This document shows positions 46,436 to 54,858 of a stretch of DNA of 64,000 nt, one piece after another. Position numbers and translations under genes: made by a program. The DNA comes from Nesterenkonia alba DSM 19423 (lineage in GTDB: Bacteria > Actinomycetota > Actinomycetes > Actinomycetales > Micrococcaceae): NCBI RefSeq assembly GCF_000421745.1, contig NZ_ATXP01000004.1:155402-219401 (forward strand), in the 5' to 3' direction. The notes below the pieces were generated by a model. That model did not search any database. It saw only the letters and a program-made list of their open reading frames with translations, and was not told the DNA's origin. Numbering within the stretch: the first letter of the stretch is position 1; each line of letters begins with the position of its first letter.

Positions 46436-47563
46436 ATGGACCAGCCTGACGGCCTCTCCCCCACAGACGGTGGTGCAGATTCCTTCCACGGTGAGTACAA
46501 AGTCCCCGGGGGCAAACTCGTGGTGGCCGACCTGCAGGTCACTGCCGATGCTCGCAGTTCCGGGGTCATTTCCCGGGCATCGATCAACGGGGATTTCTTC
46601 TTAGAGCCCGATGATGCCCTCTTCGCTCTCAACGAGTCCCTGACCGGGTTACCCACTTCGGCCTCGCGGGCGGACATCATCAACGCGGTGAACGCGGGAT
46701 TACCGGCCGGTGCGCAGCTGATTGGGTTCGACGCCGAAGCGGTCGCTACCGCAGTGCGCCGCGCCTTGGGTCGGGCCACAGGGTGGGAGGATCACACCTG
46801 GGAGGTGTTACCGCCGGTGACGCTACCCATCGCGGTCAATGCTGCACTGGATCAGGTGCTCACTGAGGAGGTCGGTGCCGGGCGGAGACCTCCACTGCTG
46901 CGGCTGTGGGATTGGTCGGAGCGGGCTGTGGTCATTGGGTCTTTTCAGTCCCTGGCCAATGAAGTGGACCTCAAGGCTGCTGATGAGCTGGGAGCCGTCG
47001 TCGTGCGTCGTATCTCCGGTGGCGGAGCGATGTTCATGGAGGCGGGCAACTGCATCACCTATTCGCTGTGTTTTCCCCAGTCGCTGGTCGATGGGCTCAG
47101 TTTCGCCGATTCGTACCCCTTCCTGGACAGCTGGGTGATGCACGCGTTGCAGACCGTGGGAGTACAGGCGGTGTACAAACCACTCAATGACATCGTCTCG
47201 GTTGTTGATGGCACCCCGGGAGGCAAGATCGGGGGTGCGGCCCAGAAGCGGCTGGCCAATGGCGGGATGCTGCACCACGTGACGATGAGTTATGACATCG
47301 ATGCCGAACGCATGGTGCAGCTGCTGCGGATCGGCCGGGAGAAGATTTCGGATAAGGGTATCCGCTCGGCGGTGAAACGTGTGGACCCGCTGCGGCGGCA
47401 GACCGGCATGAGTCGCGAGGAGATTATGGATGTCTTCATCGAGACGTTCGTCGGTCAGTACGGGGCGACGGTGGCGAGTCTGCGTGAGGAAGAGCTGCAA
47501 CGCGCCGAGGCCCTTGCCGCTGAGAAATTCAGCAGCCCGGAGTGGACCGCCCGAGTGCCGTAA
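46436..47563 (+). CDS. Lipoate--protein ligase family protein, domain-permuted
   Basis: Attaches lipoate or octanoate to lipoyl domains. The 375 residues show a swapped order. An N-terminal accessory domain (FHGEYKVPGGKLVVADLQV and FLEPDDALFALNESLTGL) corresponds to the C-terminal domain of E. coli LplA. The catalytic domain follows with VIGSFQSLANEVDL, VVRRISGGGAMFMEAGN and the catalytic Lys in GGKIGGAAQKRL. It provides a scavenging or relay route beside LipB-LipA, encoded 36 kb away. The start has a leaderless arrangement. Confidence 0.88.
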   Translation: MDQPDGLSPTDGGADSFHGEYKVPGGKLVVADLQVTADARSSGVISRASINGDFFLEPDDALFALNESLTGLPTSASRADIINAVNAGLPAGAQLIGFDAEAVATAVRRALGRATGWEDHTWEVLPPVTLPIAVNAALDQVLTEEVGAGRRPPLLRLWDWSERAVVIGSFQSLANEVDLKAADELGAVVVRRISGGGAMFMEAGNCITYSLCFPQSLVDGLSFADSYPFLDSWVMHALQTVGVQAVYKPLNDIVSVVDGTPGGKIGGAAQKRLANGGMLHHVTMSYDIDAERMVQLLRIGREKISDKGIRSAVKRVDPLRRQTGMSREEIMDVFIETFVGQYGATVASLREEELQRAEALAAEKFSSPEWTARVP

Positions 47564-47671
47564 ACGCACTCGGAGCTCTCCGCTGGGTCACAGTGGGCTC
47601 AACAGGTTGAGCGGGCTGCAGGTTGAGCAGGTTAAGAAGAGCAGGATTGACACAGCAGGGCGAGGAGAGCC

Positions 47672-48832
47672 ATGAGTGCACACCAGGTGTTGACACCGGA
47701 GTTGTTGGAGCGGATCCGCGGCCGAGCCGCCGACTATGACGCGCGTAACGAGTTCTGCTATGAAGACCTCGACGAGTTGCAGGCTGCCGGATATCTGCGC
47801 GCCTTGGTTCCTGCTGAGTACGGCGGGCTGGGATGGAACTTCCCCACTCTGGTTCAGGCTCAGCGGCTGTTGGCTGCATATGCTCCGGCGACGTCATTGT
47901 CGGTGAATATGCACCACGTGTGGGTGGCGGTAGCCCGGCAGATGGTCGCCGGTGGGGCCGGTGAGTTTGAGCAGGTACTCACCGAGGCCGCTGAGGGTCA
48001 TATTTTTGCTTTCGGGATCTCCGAGGCGGGCAATGATGCGGTGCTCTTTGACTCCACCACGCAGGCGCAAACGCACGACGACGGCTCAGTCACCTTTACC
48101 GGGACCAAGATTTTCACCACCCTGGCTCCGGTGTGGACCCGGCTGGGTCTCTTCGGTAAGGATGTCGCCGCTACAGGGGCTGAGGATGAGAAGCCTCTGA
48201 TCTTTGGGTTCCTGGAGCGGGAGGTTGCCGGGTGGCACACCGTGGAGAACTGGGACATGCTCGGCATGCGGGCCACCCAGTCCCACGCCACGGCTTTGGA
48301 AGGTGCCCGTGTTCCGGCAGAGCGAATTGTGCGTCGGCTTCCAGTGGGTCCGAATGCTGACCCTTTGGTGTTCGCGATCTTTTCCTCGTTCCTGACTCTG
48401 CTGGCTGCGGTGTACACCGGTCTGGGTGATCGGGCCGTGGAGTTAGGGGCTCAGCATGTGGCGGCACGCACCGCCCTGAGCACCGGTGAGAGTCTGGATC
48501 GGGACCCGGATATCCGGTACAAACTGGCCGAGGCTCACTTGCAGCAACTGGCGCTGGAGGCTCAGCTGCGTCAGATCGCCTCCGATGTGGAGGCCGGGGC
48601 CGACCATGGAACTGGCTGGTTCCCTCGTTTGGTGGCATTGCGCACCAGCGCTACCCGGACGGCACGGGCGGTGTTGGACACGGCTCTGGGTGTCAGCGGT
48701 GGCGCTCAGTACCACCGGACCTCAGAGCTTAGTCGGCTCTACCGGGACGCTTTGGCGGGGGTCCATCACCCTTCGGACGACGAATCAGCGCACCGTACGC
48801 TGGCGAACCATCTTCTCGGTCCGCTGAATTGA
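47672..48832 (+). CDS. Acyl-CoA dehydrogenase family protein
   Basis: FAD-dependent dehydrogenase of the acyl-CoA dehydrogenase fold, 386 residues. Visible are LVPAEYGGLGWNFPTLVQAQRLLAAYAPATSLSVNMH (helical N-domain), FAFGISEAGNDAVLFDSTTQA and VTFTGTKIFTTLAPVW (beta domain), WDMLGMRATQSHATALEGARVP, and the C-terminal helical domain ending in SGGAQYHRTSELSRLYRDALAGVHHPSDD. The last part resembles DszC/flavin monooxygenase-like members, so it may not act on an acyl-CoA. GAGGAG lies four bases before ATG. Short repeats of AGGTTGAGC occur in its 5' region. Confidence 0.87.
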   Translation: MSAHQVLTPELLERIRGRAADYDARNEFCYEDLDELQAAGYLRALVPAEYGGLGWNFPTLVQAQRLLAAYAPATSLSVNMHHVWVAVARQMVAGGAGEFEQVLTEAAEGHIFAFGISEAGNDAVLFDSTTQAQTHDDGSVTFTGTKIFTTLAPVWTRLGLFGKDVAATGAEDEKPLIFGFLEREVAGWHTVENWDMLGMRATQSHATALEGARVPAERIVRRLPVGPNADPLVFAIFSSFLTLLAAVYTGLGDRAVELGAQHVAARTALSTGESLDRDPDIRYKLAEAHLQQLALEAQLRQIASDVEAGADHGTGWFPRLVALRTSATRTARAVLDTALGVSGGAQYHRTSELSRLYRDALAGVHHPSDDESAHRTLANHLLGPLN

Positions 48833-48893
48833 CCCCCCTGCTCGGGGTGTCCGGCTAACGTCCACGATCCCAGCGCGGAACCTCGGAACGACA

Positions 48894-48931
48894 AAGTGCC
48901 AGGACAATCGCGGAACGATGTCCTGACACTT
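48894..48931 (-). terminator. Terminator after tRNA-Arg
   Basis: AAGTGCCAGGACA (48894-48906) pairs with TGTCCTGACACTT (48919-48931), 12 of 13 pairs, followed on the minus strand by TTTGT. It starts five bases beyond the tRNA 3' end. Confidence 0.85.
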
Positions 48932-48935
48932 CACA

Positions 48936-49011
48936 TGGTGCCCCCGAGAGGATTCGAACCTCTGGCCTTTGGTACCGGAAACCAACGCTCTATCCCCTGA
49001 GCTACGGAGGC
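48936..49011 (-). tRNA. tRNA-Arg (anticodon CCG)
   Basis: A 76-nucleotide cloverleaf on the minus strand: acceptor GCCTCCG with CGGGGGC, anticodon stem TTGGT/ACCAA around loop TTCCGGT (anticodon CCG), and T-arm AGAGGTTCGAATCCTCT. CCA is encoded. It reads the CGG arginine codon. It is followed by its own terminator. Confidence 0.96.
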
Positions 49012-49078
49012 GGGGTCGCCGTGATGACGACCGATCTAGGCTACCAGTATTTGCACCGGCGTACCTAGCTGACGGGTT

Positions 49079-49399
49079 CTACCCCGTGGTGAAGACGGTG
49101 TAACTCCACAGTTCACTGGAAGCGCCCACCGGCTTCTTCTGTGGCTCATCGCCGTCGTTGTGCCCGTGAGACCTGGCAAACTGCTGAGATTCCCGCCATG
49201 CGGTGAAGTCCTCCTCCGAATCCCACCGGGTCAGGACCAGCCACACGTTGCGCTCGTCAGTGGGCTTGAGCAACTCGTAGCCGCGGAAACCGGGGGTACC
49301 TTCCATCGACCCCTGGCGGGCGGCGAAGCGCTTACCCAGTTCGTCTCCGGTGTCCTCGGGAACAGTGATTGCGTTGATCTTGATGACCTCATCGCTCAT
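49079..49399 (-). CDS. Heme-degrading monooxygenase (IsdG/MhuD-type ABM domain)
   Basis: A 106-residue ferredoxin-like-fold monooxygenase matching the IsdG/MhuD group that opens heme to release iron. Key residues line up with Mycobacterium MhuD: Asn9 in VIKINAITVP, Trp68 in SEEDFTAWRE and heme-ligand His78 in ARSHGH. The body PGFRGYELLKPTDERNVWLVLTRW is diagnostic. It lies between tRNA-Arg and the gamma-glutamyltransferase gene on the same strand, 18 bases from the latter. Confidence 0.85.
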   Translation of the reverse strand: MSDEVIKINAITVPEDTGDELGKRFAARQGSMEGTPGFRGYELLKPTDERNVWLVLTRWDSEEDFTAWRESQQFARSHGHNDGDEPQKKPVGASSELWSYTVFTTG

Positions 49400-49417
49400 G
49401 GTCTTATTCTCCCAGAT

Positions 49418-51211
49418 CTACCGACCGGCTGCGTACCCCTGCGCACCGCGGGCGTTAGCACCGGCACTGAGTTGACCGGTGCGCGGATCCCGGGCCACAG
49501 CGGACATACGCCCCAACGACCAGCCATCGACCTCGGTGATTCGGTGTCCCCGCCGGCGCAGACCCTCGATCACCTGGTGACCCAAGCGGGATTCGACGAC
49601 GGCGCCACCGGGCTCCCAGGTGCGTGGCCAGAAAGATCCCGGTAACGACGTCGAGTGATACGTGGGCGCGTCCAAAGCCTGCTGGATACTGTGCCCGCCC
49701 AGAAGGATGCGCAGCAACATCGGCAGCTGCCACTGTTCCTGTTGGTCACCCCCGGGAGTGCCCAGTGCCAGGATCGGCGCACCGTCTTTGAGGACCAAGG
49801 TGGGTGTCAGCGTGGTTCGGGGGCGCCTGCCCGGAGCCAAGGCGGAGGGGGACTCTGGATCCAACCAGCTCATCTGCAGTCGAGTACTCAGAGGGAAGCC
49901 GAGCTCCGGGATCGTCGGGGAGGCCTGGAACCAACCACCAGATGGTGTGGCGGAGATGATGTTGCCTGCAGCGTCGACGACGTCGATATGGCAGGTATCG
50001 CCCTTGGTCTCCCCACTCTTTGCCACAGTGGGTTCACCGGTGCCGGCGGTCTTCTGCATCTCCTCCTGGCCGACCTCAACCAACCGCGGCAACACCTTCG
50101 GTGTCCCGGGGACATCCCCGGGGCGGAACTGTGCAGAGGCTTCTTCCGTGATGAGTTCCCGGCGGGCGGCTGCGTACTCATCAGAAAGCAAGTACGTCAG
50201 GTTGACGTCAGTGTCTCCGTAGTAGGTGTCTCTGTCAGCGAAGGCGAGTTTCTGTGCCTCCAGGATCAGGTGGGCACCCCGTTCGGTGCTGGGATCAAGT
50301 TCGGCGTCGTCGTACCCTTCCAGGATTTTGAGGGTCTGCAACAGCACCGGCCCCTGGCCCCACGGGCCGGTCTTGGCAATGGTGTACCCACGGAATTCGA
50401 TGGTGACGGGATCTTCATAGCCGGCGTTAAAGGACGTCACGTCCTCAGCGGTGATGACTCCGGCGTAGTCACCACCGTCAGCGTGGCGGTGCGGTACGGA
50501 GAGGTGCCGTTCGGCGGCTTCGCCCACACGTTTCTTCCATTCGGTACGGGCCGCATCGATGGCGTCTTCCCTGCTAGCGGCGTTTTCTCCTGCAGCGATG
50601 AGGTCGCGTAGCAACTGGGCGTAGGCCGGGTTGGTGATCGTCTCTCCGGCTTCTGGAACGCGGCCTTCGGGGAGCCAGACCTCTGCAGAGGAGGGCCAGT
50701 GTTCGGTGAAGAGCTCTTCAACACTGGCGAGGGCGGATGCCACGCGGGGCAAGATGGGGTGGCCCTCGGCGGCATAGTAGATGGCGTATCCGAGGACTTC
50801 TTCCAGGGTGGCGACACCGTGATCCCGAACCAGCAGTAACCAGGCGTCCACCGCGCCAGGAATGGGAGCAGCCAGTCCACCGGCACCCGGCACTGTCTCT
50901 AAGCCAAGGGCCCGATAATGTTCAATGCTTGCCCGAGCTGGTGCCGGGCCTTGGCCCATGAGCACCCGCGGGGTGTGGGGTTGTTCTGCGGTGGTGAAAA
51001 TCGCCGGGACCTCTCCCCCAGGCCCGTTGAGGTGAGGTTCAACCACGTGCAGAACAAATGCCCCAGCAGCTGCGGCGTCAAAGGCATTACCACCGCGTTC
51101 CAGCACGGACTGGGCAGCCCCAGTGGCTAGCCAGTGAGTGGAAGCGGACATGCCGAAACTGCCCTGAAGGGTCGGGCGGGTTGTGAAGTTCTCAGCCTGC
51201 GCAAAAGTCAT
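49418..51211 (-). CDS. Gamma-glutamyltransferase family protein
   Basis: Ntn-hydrolase that would process itself and cleave gamma-glutamyl bonds (glutathione, glutamine derivatives or acyl side chains). The 597 residues show GGNAFDAAAAGAFVLHVVEPHLNGPGG near the N-terminus. The expected cleavage and nucleophile Thr are in GETKGDTCHIDVVDAAGNIIS, and the substrate-binding stretch is RPRTTLTPTLVLKDGAPILALGTPGGDQQEQWQL. No signal peptide is seen, so it may be cytoplasmic. The start sits six bases after AACAAT, a possible leaderless promoter. Confidence 0.9.
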   Translation of the reverse strand: MTFAQAENFTTRPTLQGSFGMSASTHWLATGAAQSVLERGGNAFDAAAAGAFVLHVVEPHLNGPGGEVPAIFTTAEQPHTPRVLMGQGPAPARASIEHYRALGLETVPGAGGLAAPIPGAVDAWLLLVRDHGVATLEEVLGYAIYYAAEGHPILPRVASALASVEELFTEHWPSSAEVWLPEGRVPEAGETITNPAYAQLLRDLIAAGENAASREDAIDAARTEWKKRVGEAAERHLSVPHRHADGGDYAGVITAEDVTSFNAGYEDPVTIEFRGYTIAKTGPWGQGPVLLQTLKILEGYDDAELDPSTERGAHLILEAQKLAFADRDTYYGDTDVNLTYLLSDEYAAARRELITEEASAQFRPGDVPGTPKVLPRLVEVGQEEMQKTAGTGEPTVAKSGETKGDTCHIDVVDAAGNIISATPSGGWFQASPTIPELGFPLSTRLQMSWLDPESPSALAPGRRPRTTLTPTLVLKDGAPILALGTPGGDQQEQWQLPMLLRILLGGHSIQQALDAPTYHSTSLPGSFWPRTWEPGGAVVESRLGHQVIEGLRRRGHRITEVDGWSLGRMSAVARDPRTGQLSAGANARGAQGYAAGR

Positions 51212-51217
51212 GACTGC

Positions 51218-51223
51218 ATTGTT
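51218..51223 (-). promoter_or_regulatory. Possible -10 box of the gamma-glutamyltransferase gene
   Basis: AACAAT on the minus strand, six bases (GCAGTC) before ATG 51211. Weaker than the other leaderless cases because the first base of the hexamer is A. Confidence 0.3.
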
Positions 51224-51253
51224 GCATCTCGCAATGAAATTGCGCTGGATGTG

Positions 51254-52324
51254 TCAGAACAGTGCCGGCTGAGGTGGTGCCGCCAGTGGGGTCTCTTCAA
51301 GCGCGCCTGGACCCTTGGCGGGGTCGGCCCGTGCCCGCCAAGGCATGCGGGTGCGTTTCTCGAACCCGTGCCGACGTCGGGCGTCTCGTGCTTGGGTGGT
51401 CAACCAGTCGCGATAGTCCTGCCGGGCGTAGGTGGTGAATCCTCCCCGGGTGCCGCGGTATAGCCAGCGGTACTTGGGAACCAACTGCGGGTATTCGGCC
51501 TGCAGCCACTGCATCCACCATTCCCGCGCTCCGGGCCGTAAGTGCAGCGCCCCGGTGGTGACCCAGCTGGCTCCAGCCTCGGCCAGGCGGGCGTGGAGTG
51601 CGTCGAGGTGGTCGAGCGAATCCGTGAGCCAGGGCAGGATCGGCATCGCCATGACATTGACGTCCAGCCCCGCCTCGGCGATGGCTCGAATGAGTCCCAG
51701 CCGCGCCCGGGCATCCGGTGTTCCGGGCTCCACGCTTTGTTGGAGGGCCGGATCCAGGATGGCCAGGGAGACGCCGATAGAGACCGGGACCTGTTGGGCC
51801 GCTTCCCTCAGGAGGGGAAGGTCGCGCTTCAACAGAGGGCCTTTGGTGAGGATGGAGAAGGGAGTACCCGATTCGGCCAGTGCTTGAATGATGCCCGGCA
51901 TGAGCCGGTAGCGCCCTTCGACCCGCTGGTATGGGTCGGTATTGGTGCCAAGGGCGACGTGCTCACGGCCCCATGTTGGTTTCGCCAGTTCAGCTCGAAG
52001 AACGTGATCGACGTTCGTTTTGACCACGATCTGAGTATCGAAATCCCGGCCAGTGTCCATGTCCAGGTAGCTGTGAGTCTTCCGAGCGAAGCAGTACACA
52101 CAGGAGTGCAGGCATCCTCGGGTGGGATTCACCGTCCAGGTGAAGGGCATGTTCGAAGCCGCTGGCACTCTATTGAGTGCGGTTTTCGCCGCGATTTCAT
52201 GGAAGGTGACACCCTCGAACTCGGGGGTCCGGACGCTGCGCAGTAACCCCTTCAGGGGAATGAGGGGTATGGCAGGGTTCGCTGCATCGCTGGCCTCATC
52301 GACTTTCTGCTCTTTCCACCGCAC
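51254..52324 (-). CDS. Rv2578c family radical SAM protein
   Basis: Radical SAM protein of the Rv2578c type, whose reaction is unknown; the family is SOS-induced in mycobacteria. The 356 residues carry the cluster cysteines 71, 75 and 78 (RGCLHSCVYCFARKTH), GTNTDPYQRVEGRYRLM (typical of the SplB-related group), and the downstream FSILTKGPLLKRDLPLL. GTG 52324 is preferred: family members start with RW a few residues in, and a LexA box lies eight bases upstream. The frame is open to 52567, but that part would overlap cysN and lacks family character. Confidence 0.9.
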   Translation of the reverse strand: MRWKEQKVDEASDAANPAIPLIPLKGLLRSVRTPEFEGVTFHEIAAKTALNRVPAASNMPFTWTVNPTRGCLHSCVYCFARKTHSYLDMDTGRDFDTQIVVKTNVDHVLRAELAKPTWGREHVALGTNTDPYQRVEGRYRLMPGIIQALAESGTPFSILTKGPLLKRDLPLLREAAQQVPVSIGVSLAILDPALQQSVEPGTPDARARLGLIRAIAEAGLDVNVMAMPILPWLTDSLDHLDALHARLAEAGASWVTTGALHLRPGAREWWMQWLQAEYPQLVPKYRWLYRGTRGGFTTYARQDYRDWLTTQARDARRRHGFEKRTRMPWRARADPAKGPGALEETPLAAPPQPALF

Positions 52325-52332
52325 CCCACTAT

Positions 52333-52348
52333 TCGAACATAGATTCGA
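52333..52348. promoter_or_regulatory. LexA (SOS) box upstream of the Rv2578c-type gene
   Basis: TCGAAC-ATAG-ATTCGA, matching the actinobacterial SOS box TCGAAC-N4-GTTCGA at 11 of 12 positions. It ends eight bases before the GTG start, so it overlaps the promoter. Confidence 0.75.
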
Positions 52349-52421
52349 TAGTGAGGCAATGGATTCGGCGGTGCCCCGTTCGGGGATTCTGCGGGGATTC
52401 AGCGATGCCGGAGGTAAGGCG

Positions 52422-53846
52422 TTAGGAGCTGAGCCAGTCCTCGTCTGTTTCGGTTTCGGCGTCGTCGGTGGCCTGGGGCAGGCTGATGAGCCCAGCAGCC
52501 AGCGTGTTGCCGTCGGCCGGGTCAATGAGCAAAGAAGCACCGGTGCGTTTGGAAGCCGCATAATCATCCACCGGTAACGCCGCGGCCAACTTCACTGTGG
52601 CGGTTCCGATGTCATTGAGGTTTAGCTGCGCTGCTGGCTGGGCGGTCAGGGTCGTGAGGTCCAAACGGTCAGAAATCTCGGTGACCAGTGCCTTGACCGT
52701 TGCTGTTCCGTGCTTGAACAGCACGCGTGCTCCGGGCGTGAGTGGTTTTTCGTGGAGCCAGGCCAGGCGCACGGTCAGCTCGTCACGCTCCTGCGCAGCA
52801 GACTCCACGGCACTGAGTAAACTCCCGCGGGCGACGTCGTAATTCTCACTGAGTTCAACGACGACCGACTCCCCCGCTAAGGCCGCTTCCCCGGGAACGA
52901 GGTCCCGTTGAAGGTCAGTCCGGCGTACAGCGGTGACTTCGGCGGTGTGGTGTCCCGGCTGGATGCGTACCCGATCACCCGGGCGAAGAGTCCCCGCCGC
53001 GATCTGCCCGGCGTAGCCGCGGAAATCGGTGAAGGAGTCCGGATCGGCGTCGGGAGCCAAACCACCCTGGGGGCGAATCACAGTCTGCACCGGCAGCCGC
53101 AGCGGCTCCTGACGCCGGTGTTCGGCGTCAGCATCGGGGAGTTGTTCCAAAATCGGCAACAGCGCCTCGCCGCTGTACCACCGGGTGCGCTCGGAGACGT
53201 TGACAACATTGTCCCCACGTAGCGCCGAGACCGGAACCACGATCGGTGCTGTGACAGCAGCGTCCCCGGAATTCTGGGCCCACAACTCGCGGGCAACCCG
53301 CTGAATGTCCTCTTCGACGGCGCGGAAAGCAGCCTCACTGTAGTCGACGGCGTCGATCTTATTCACAGCGACGATGATGTGCTCAACGCGCAGCAAAGTG
53401 GCCACCGCCAAGTGACGCCGGGTCTGCTCCACCACCCCGTTGCGCACATCGACCAGCAGCACCACCGCATCAGCAGTGGAGGTGCCGGTGACCGTATTGC
53501 GGGTGTACTGCACATGACCCGGGCAGTCAGCCAGGACAAAACTGCGCTTGTCGGTAGCGAAGTACCGGTAAGCGACGTCGATAGTAATGCCCTGCTCCCG
53601 CTCGGAACGCAACCCGTCCGTCAGCAACGCGAGATCCAGAGGCTGGTCGTCGGCGTCGAAGGCTTCTCCGAATCCGCGTTCAGCAGACGTGCGGGCCACT
53701 GCGGCCAACTGATCGGAGAGGATCGCCTGTGCATCATGCAGCAGACGACCCACCAGGGTGGACTTACCGTCATCGACACTTCCGGCAGTGGCCAGGCGGA
53801 ACAGTGTCCCGGAAGGAGCAGCGGTCTCGGCGGGGGCAGTGGTCAT
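52422..53846 (-). CDS. cysN: Sulfate adenylyltransferase subunit 1 (GTPase)
   Basis: GTPase subunit of ATP sulfurylase, which drives formation of adenosine phosphosulfate (APS) together with CysD. The 474 residues contain the P-loop GSVDDGKST, switch II DCPGHVQYTRN, and VNKIDAVDY for guanine binding, followed by the beta-barrel domains. No APS kinase domain is fused, so there is no CysNC. This agrees with reduction directly from APS. It follows cysD with no gap and ends the operon; 97 bases separate it from the LexA-controlled gene. Confidence 0.95.
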   Translation of the reverse strand: MTTAPAETAAPSGTLFRLATAGSVDDGKSTLVGRLLHDAQAILSDQLAAVARTSAERGFGEAFDADDQPLDLALLTDGLRSEREQGITIDVAYRYFATDKRSFVLADCPGHVQYTRNTVTGTSTADAVVLLVDVRNGVVEQTRRHLAVATLLRVEHIIVAVNKIDAVDYSEAAFRAVEEDIQRVARELWAQNSGDAAVTAPIVVPVSALRGDNVVNVSERTRWYSGEALLPILEQLPDADAEHRRQEPLRLPVQTVIRPQGGLAPDADPDSFTDFRGYAGQIAAGTLRPGDRVRIQPGHHTAEVTAVRRTDLQRDLVPGEAALAGESVVVELSENYDVARGSLLSAVESAAQERDELTVRLAWLHEKPLTPGARVLFKHGTATVKALVTEISDRLDLTTLTAQPAAQLNLNDIGTATVKLAAALPVDDYAASKRTGASLLIDPADGNTLAAGLISLPQATDDAETETDEDWLSS

Positions 53847-54803
53847 TTAGAAGTACCCGTCTTTCTTCCGGTCCTCCATGGCAGCCTCAGAGAGGCGGTC
53901 ATCTGCGCGCGTGGCGCCACGTTCGGTGACTGTGGCTTCGGCGACTTCCCGCAGCACGAGGTCATTGTTCACTGCATTGGAGAGCACGGCCCCGGTGCAT
54001 GACATATCCCCCACCGTCCGGTACCGGACCTGGAGCACTTCTGTGGGTTCATCCGGAGCAGGCTGGCTGAACGGGCCTACTGCACGGATCATTCCGTCGC
54101 GGTGGAAGACCTCGCGCTCATGGGCGTAGTACAGCGGAGGCAGTTCGATGTTCTCGTAGGCGATATAGCGCCAGACATCGAGCTCAGTCCAGTTGCTGAT
54201 GGGAAAAGCACGGACATGCTGACCCGGCTTGTGCCGACCGTTGTAGAGATTCCACAGCTCCGGGCGCTGCGAGCGGGGATCCCACTGACCGAACTCATCC
54301 CGCAGGGAGAGGATCCGCTCCTTAGCGCGGGCACGGTCCTCATCCCGCCGCGCGCCGCCGAAGACGGCATCGAATCTGTTCTCCGCGATGGTCCGAAGCA
54401 ACGGCACCGTCTGCAGGGGGTTGCGGGTGCCATCAGCCCGTTCCTGGAGTTCGCCGGAGTCGATGAGTTCCTGAACCGAGCCGACCACCAGGCGTAAACC
54501 GAGCCGCTCCACCGTCCGATCCCGGAATTCGAGGACCTCGGGAAAGTTGTGTCCGGTGTCGATGTGCACCACGGGGAAGGGAATCTTCCCCGGCCAGAAC
54601 GCCTTGGCCGCCAGGTGCAGCATGACCACCGAGTCCTTGCCCCCGGAGAAGAGCATGGCGGGGCGGTCGAACTCGGCCACCACTTCTCGGATGATATGGA
54701 TGGCTTCAGCTTCCAGGCGGGCCAGAGCCGTGGTGCCGGCCGCGGACAGGACAGAGTCCGGCCGCGTGGGCGGTGCTTGCTCAGGAGCGGTGGTGGTGTT
54801 CAT
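53847..54803 (-). CDS. cysD: Sulfate adenylyltransferase subunit 2
   Basis: Catalytic subunit of ATP sulfurylase (PP-loop ATPase fold). The 318 residues show the PP-loop MLFSGGKDSVVML, HIDTGHNFPEVLEFRD, FGGARRDEDRARAKERI, and FPISNWTELDVWRYI. The C-terminal YRTVGDMSCTGAV is typical of CysD. ATG 54803 is selected because AAAGGA lies five bases upstream; ATG 54809 lies within that signal. It is 55 bases from cysH and abuts cysN. Confidence 0.96.
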   Translation of the reverse strand: MNTTTAPEQAPPTRPDSVLSAAGTTALARLEAEAIHIIREVVAEFDRPAMLFSGGKDSVVMLHLAAKAFWPGKIPFPVVHIDTGHNFPEVLEFRDRTVERLGLRLVVGSVQELIDSGELQERADGTRNPLQTVPLLRTIAENRFDAVFGGARRDEDRARAKERILSLRDEFGQWDPRSQRPELWNLYNGRHKPGQHVRAFPISNWTELDVWRYIAYENIELPPLYYAHEREVFHRDGMIRAVGPFSQPAPDEPTEVLQVRYRTVGDMSCTGAVLSNAVNNDLVLREVAEATVTERGATRADDRLSEAAMEDRKKDGYF

Positions 54804-54858
54804 CGGCATCCTTTATGCGGTGCGTGGGGAAGTCAGGGCGTGGACAGACGAGGCGGGT

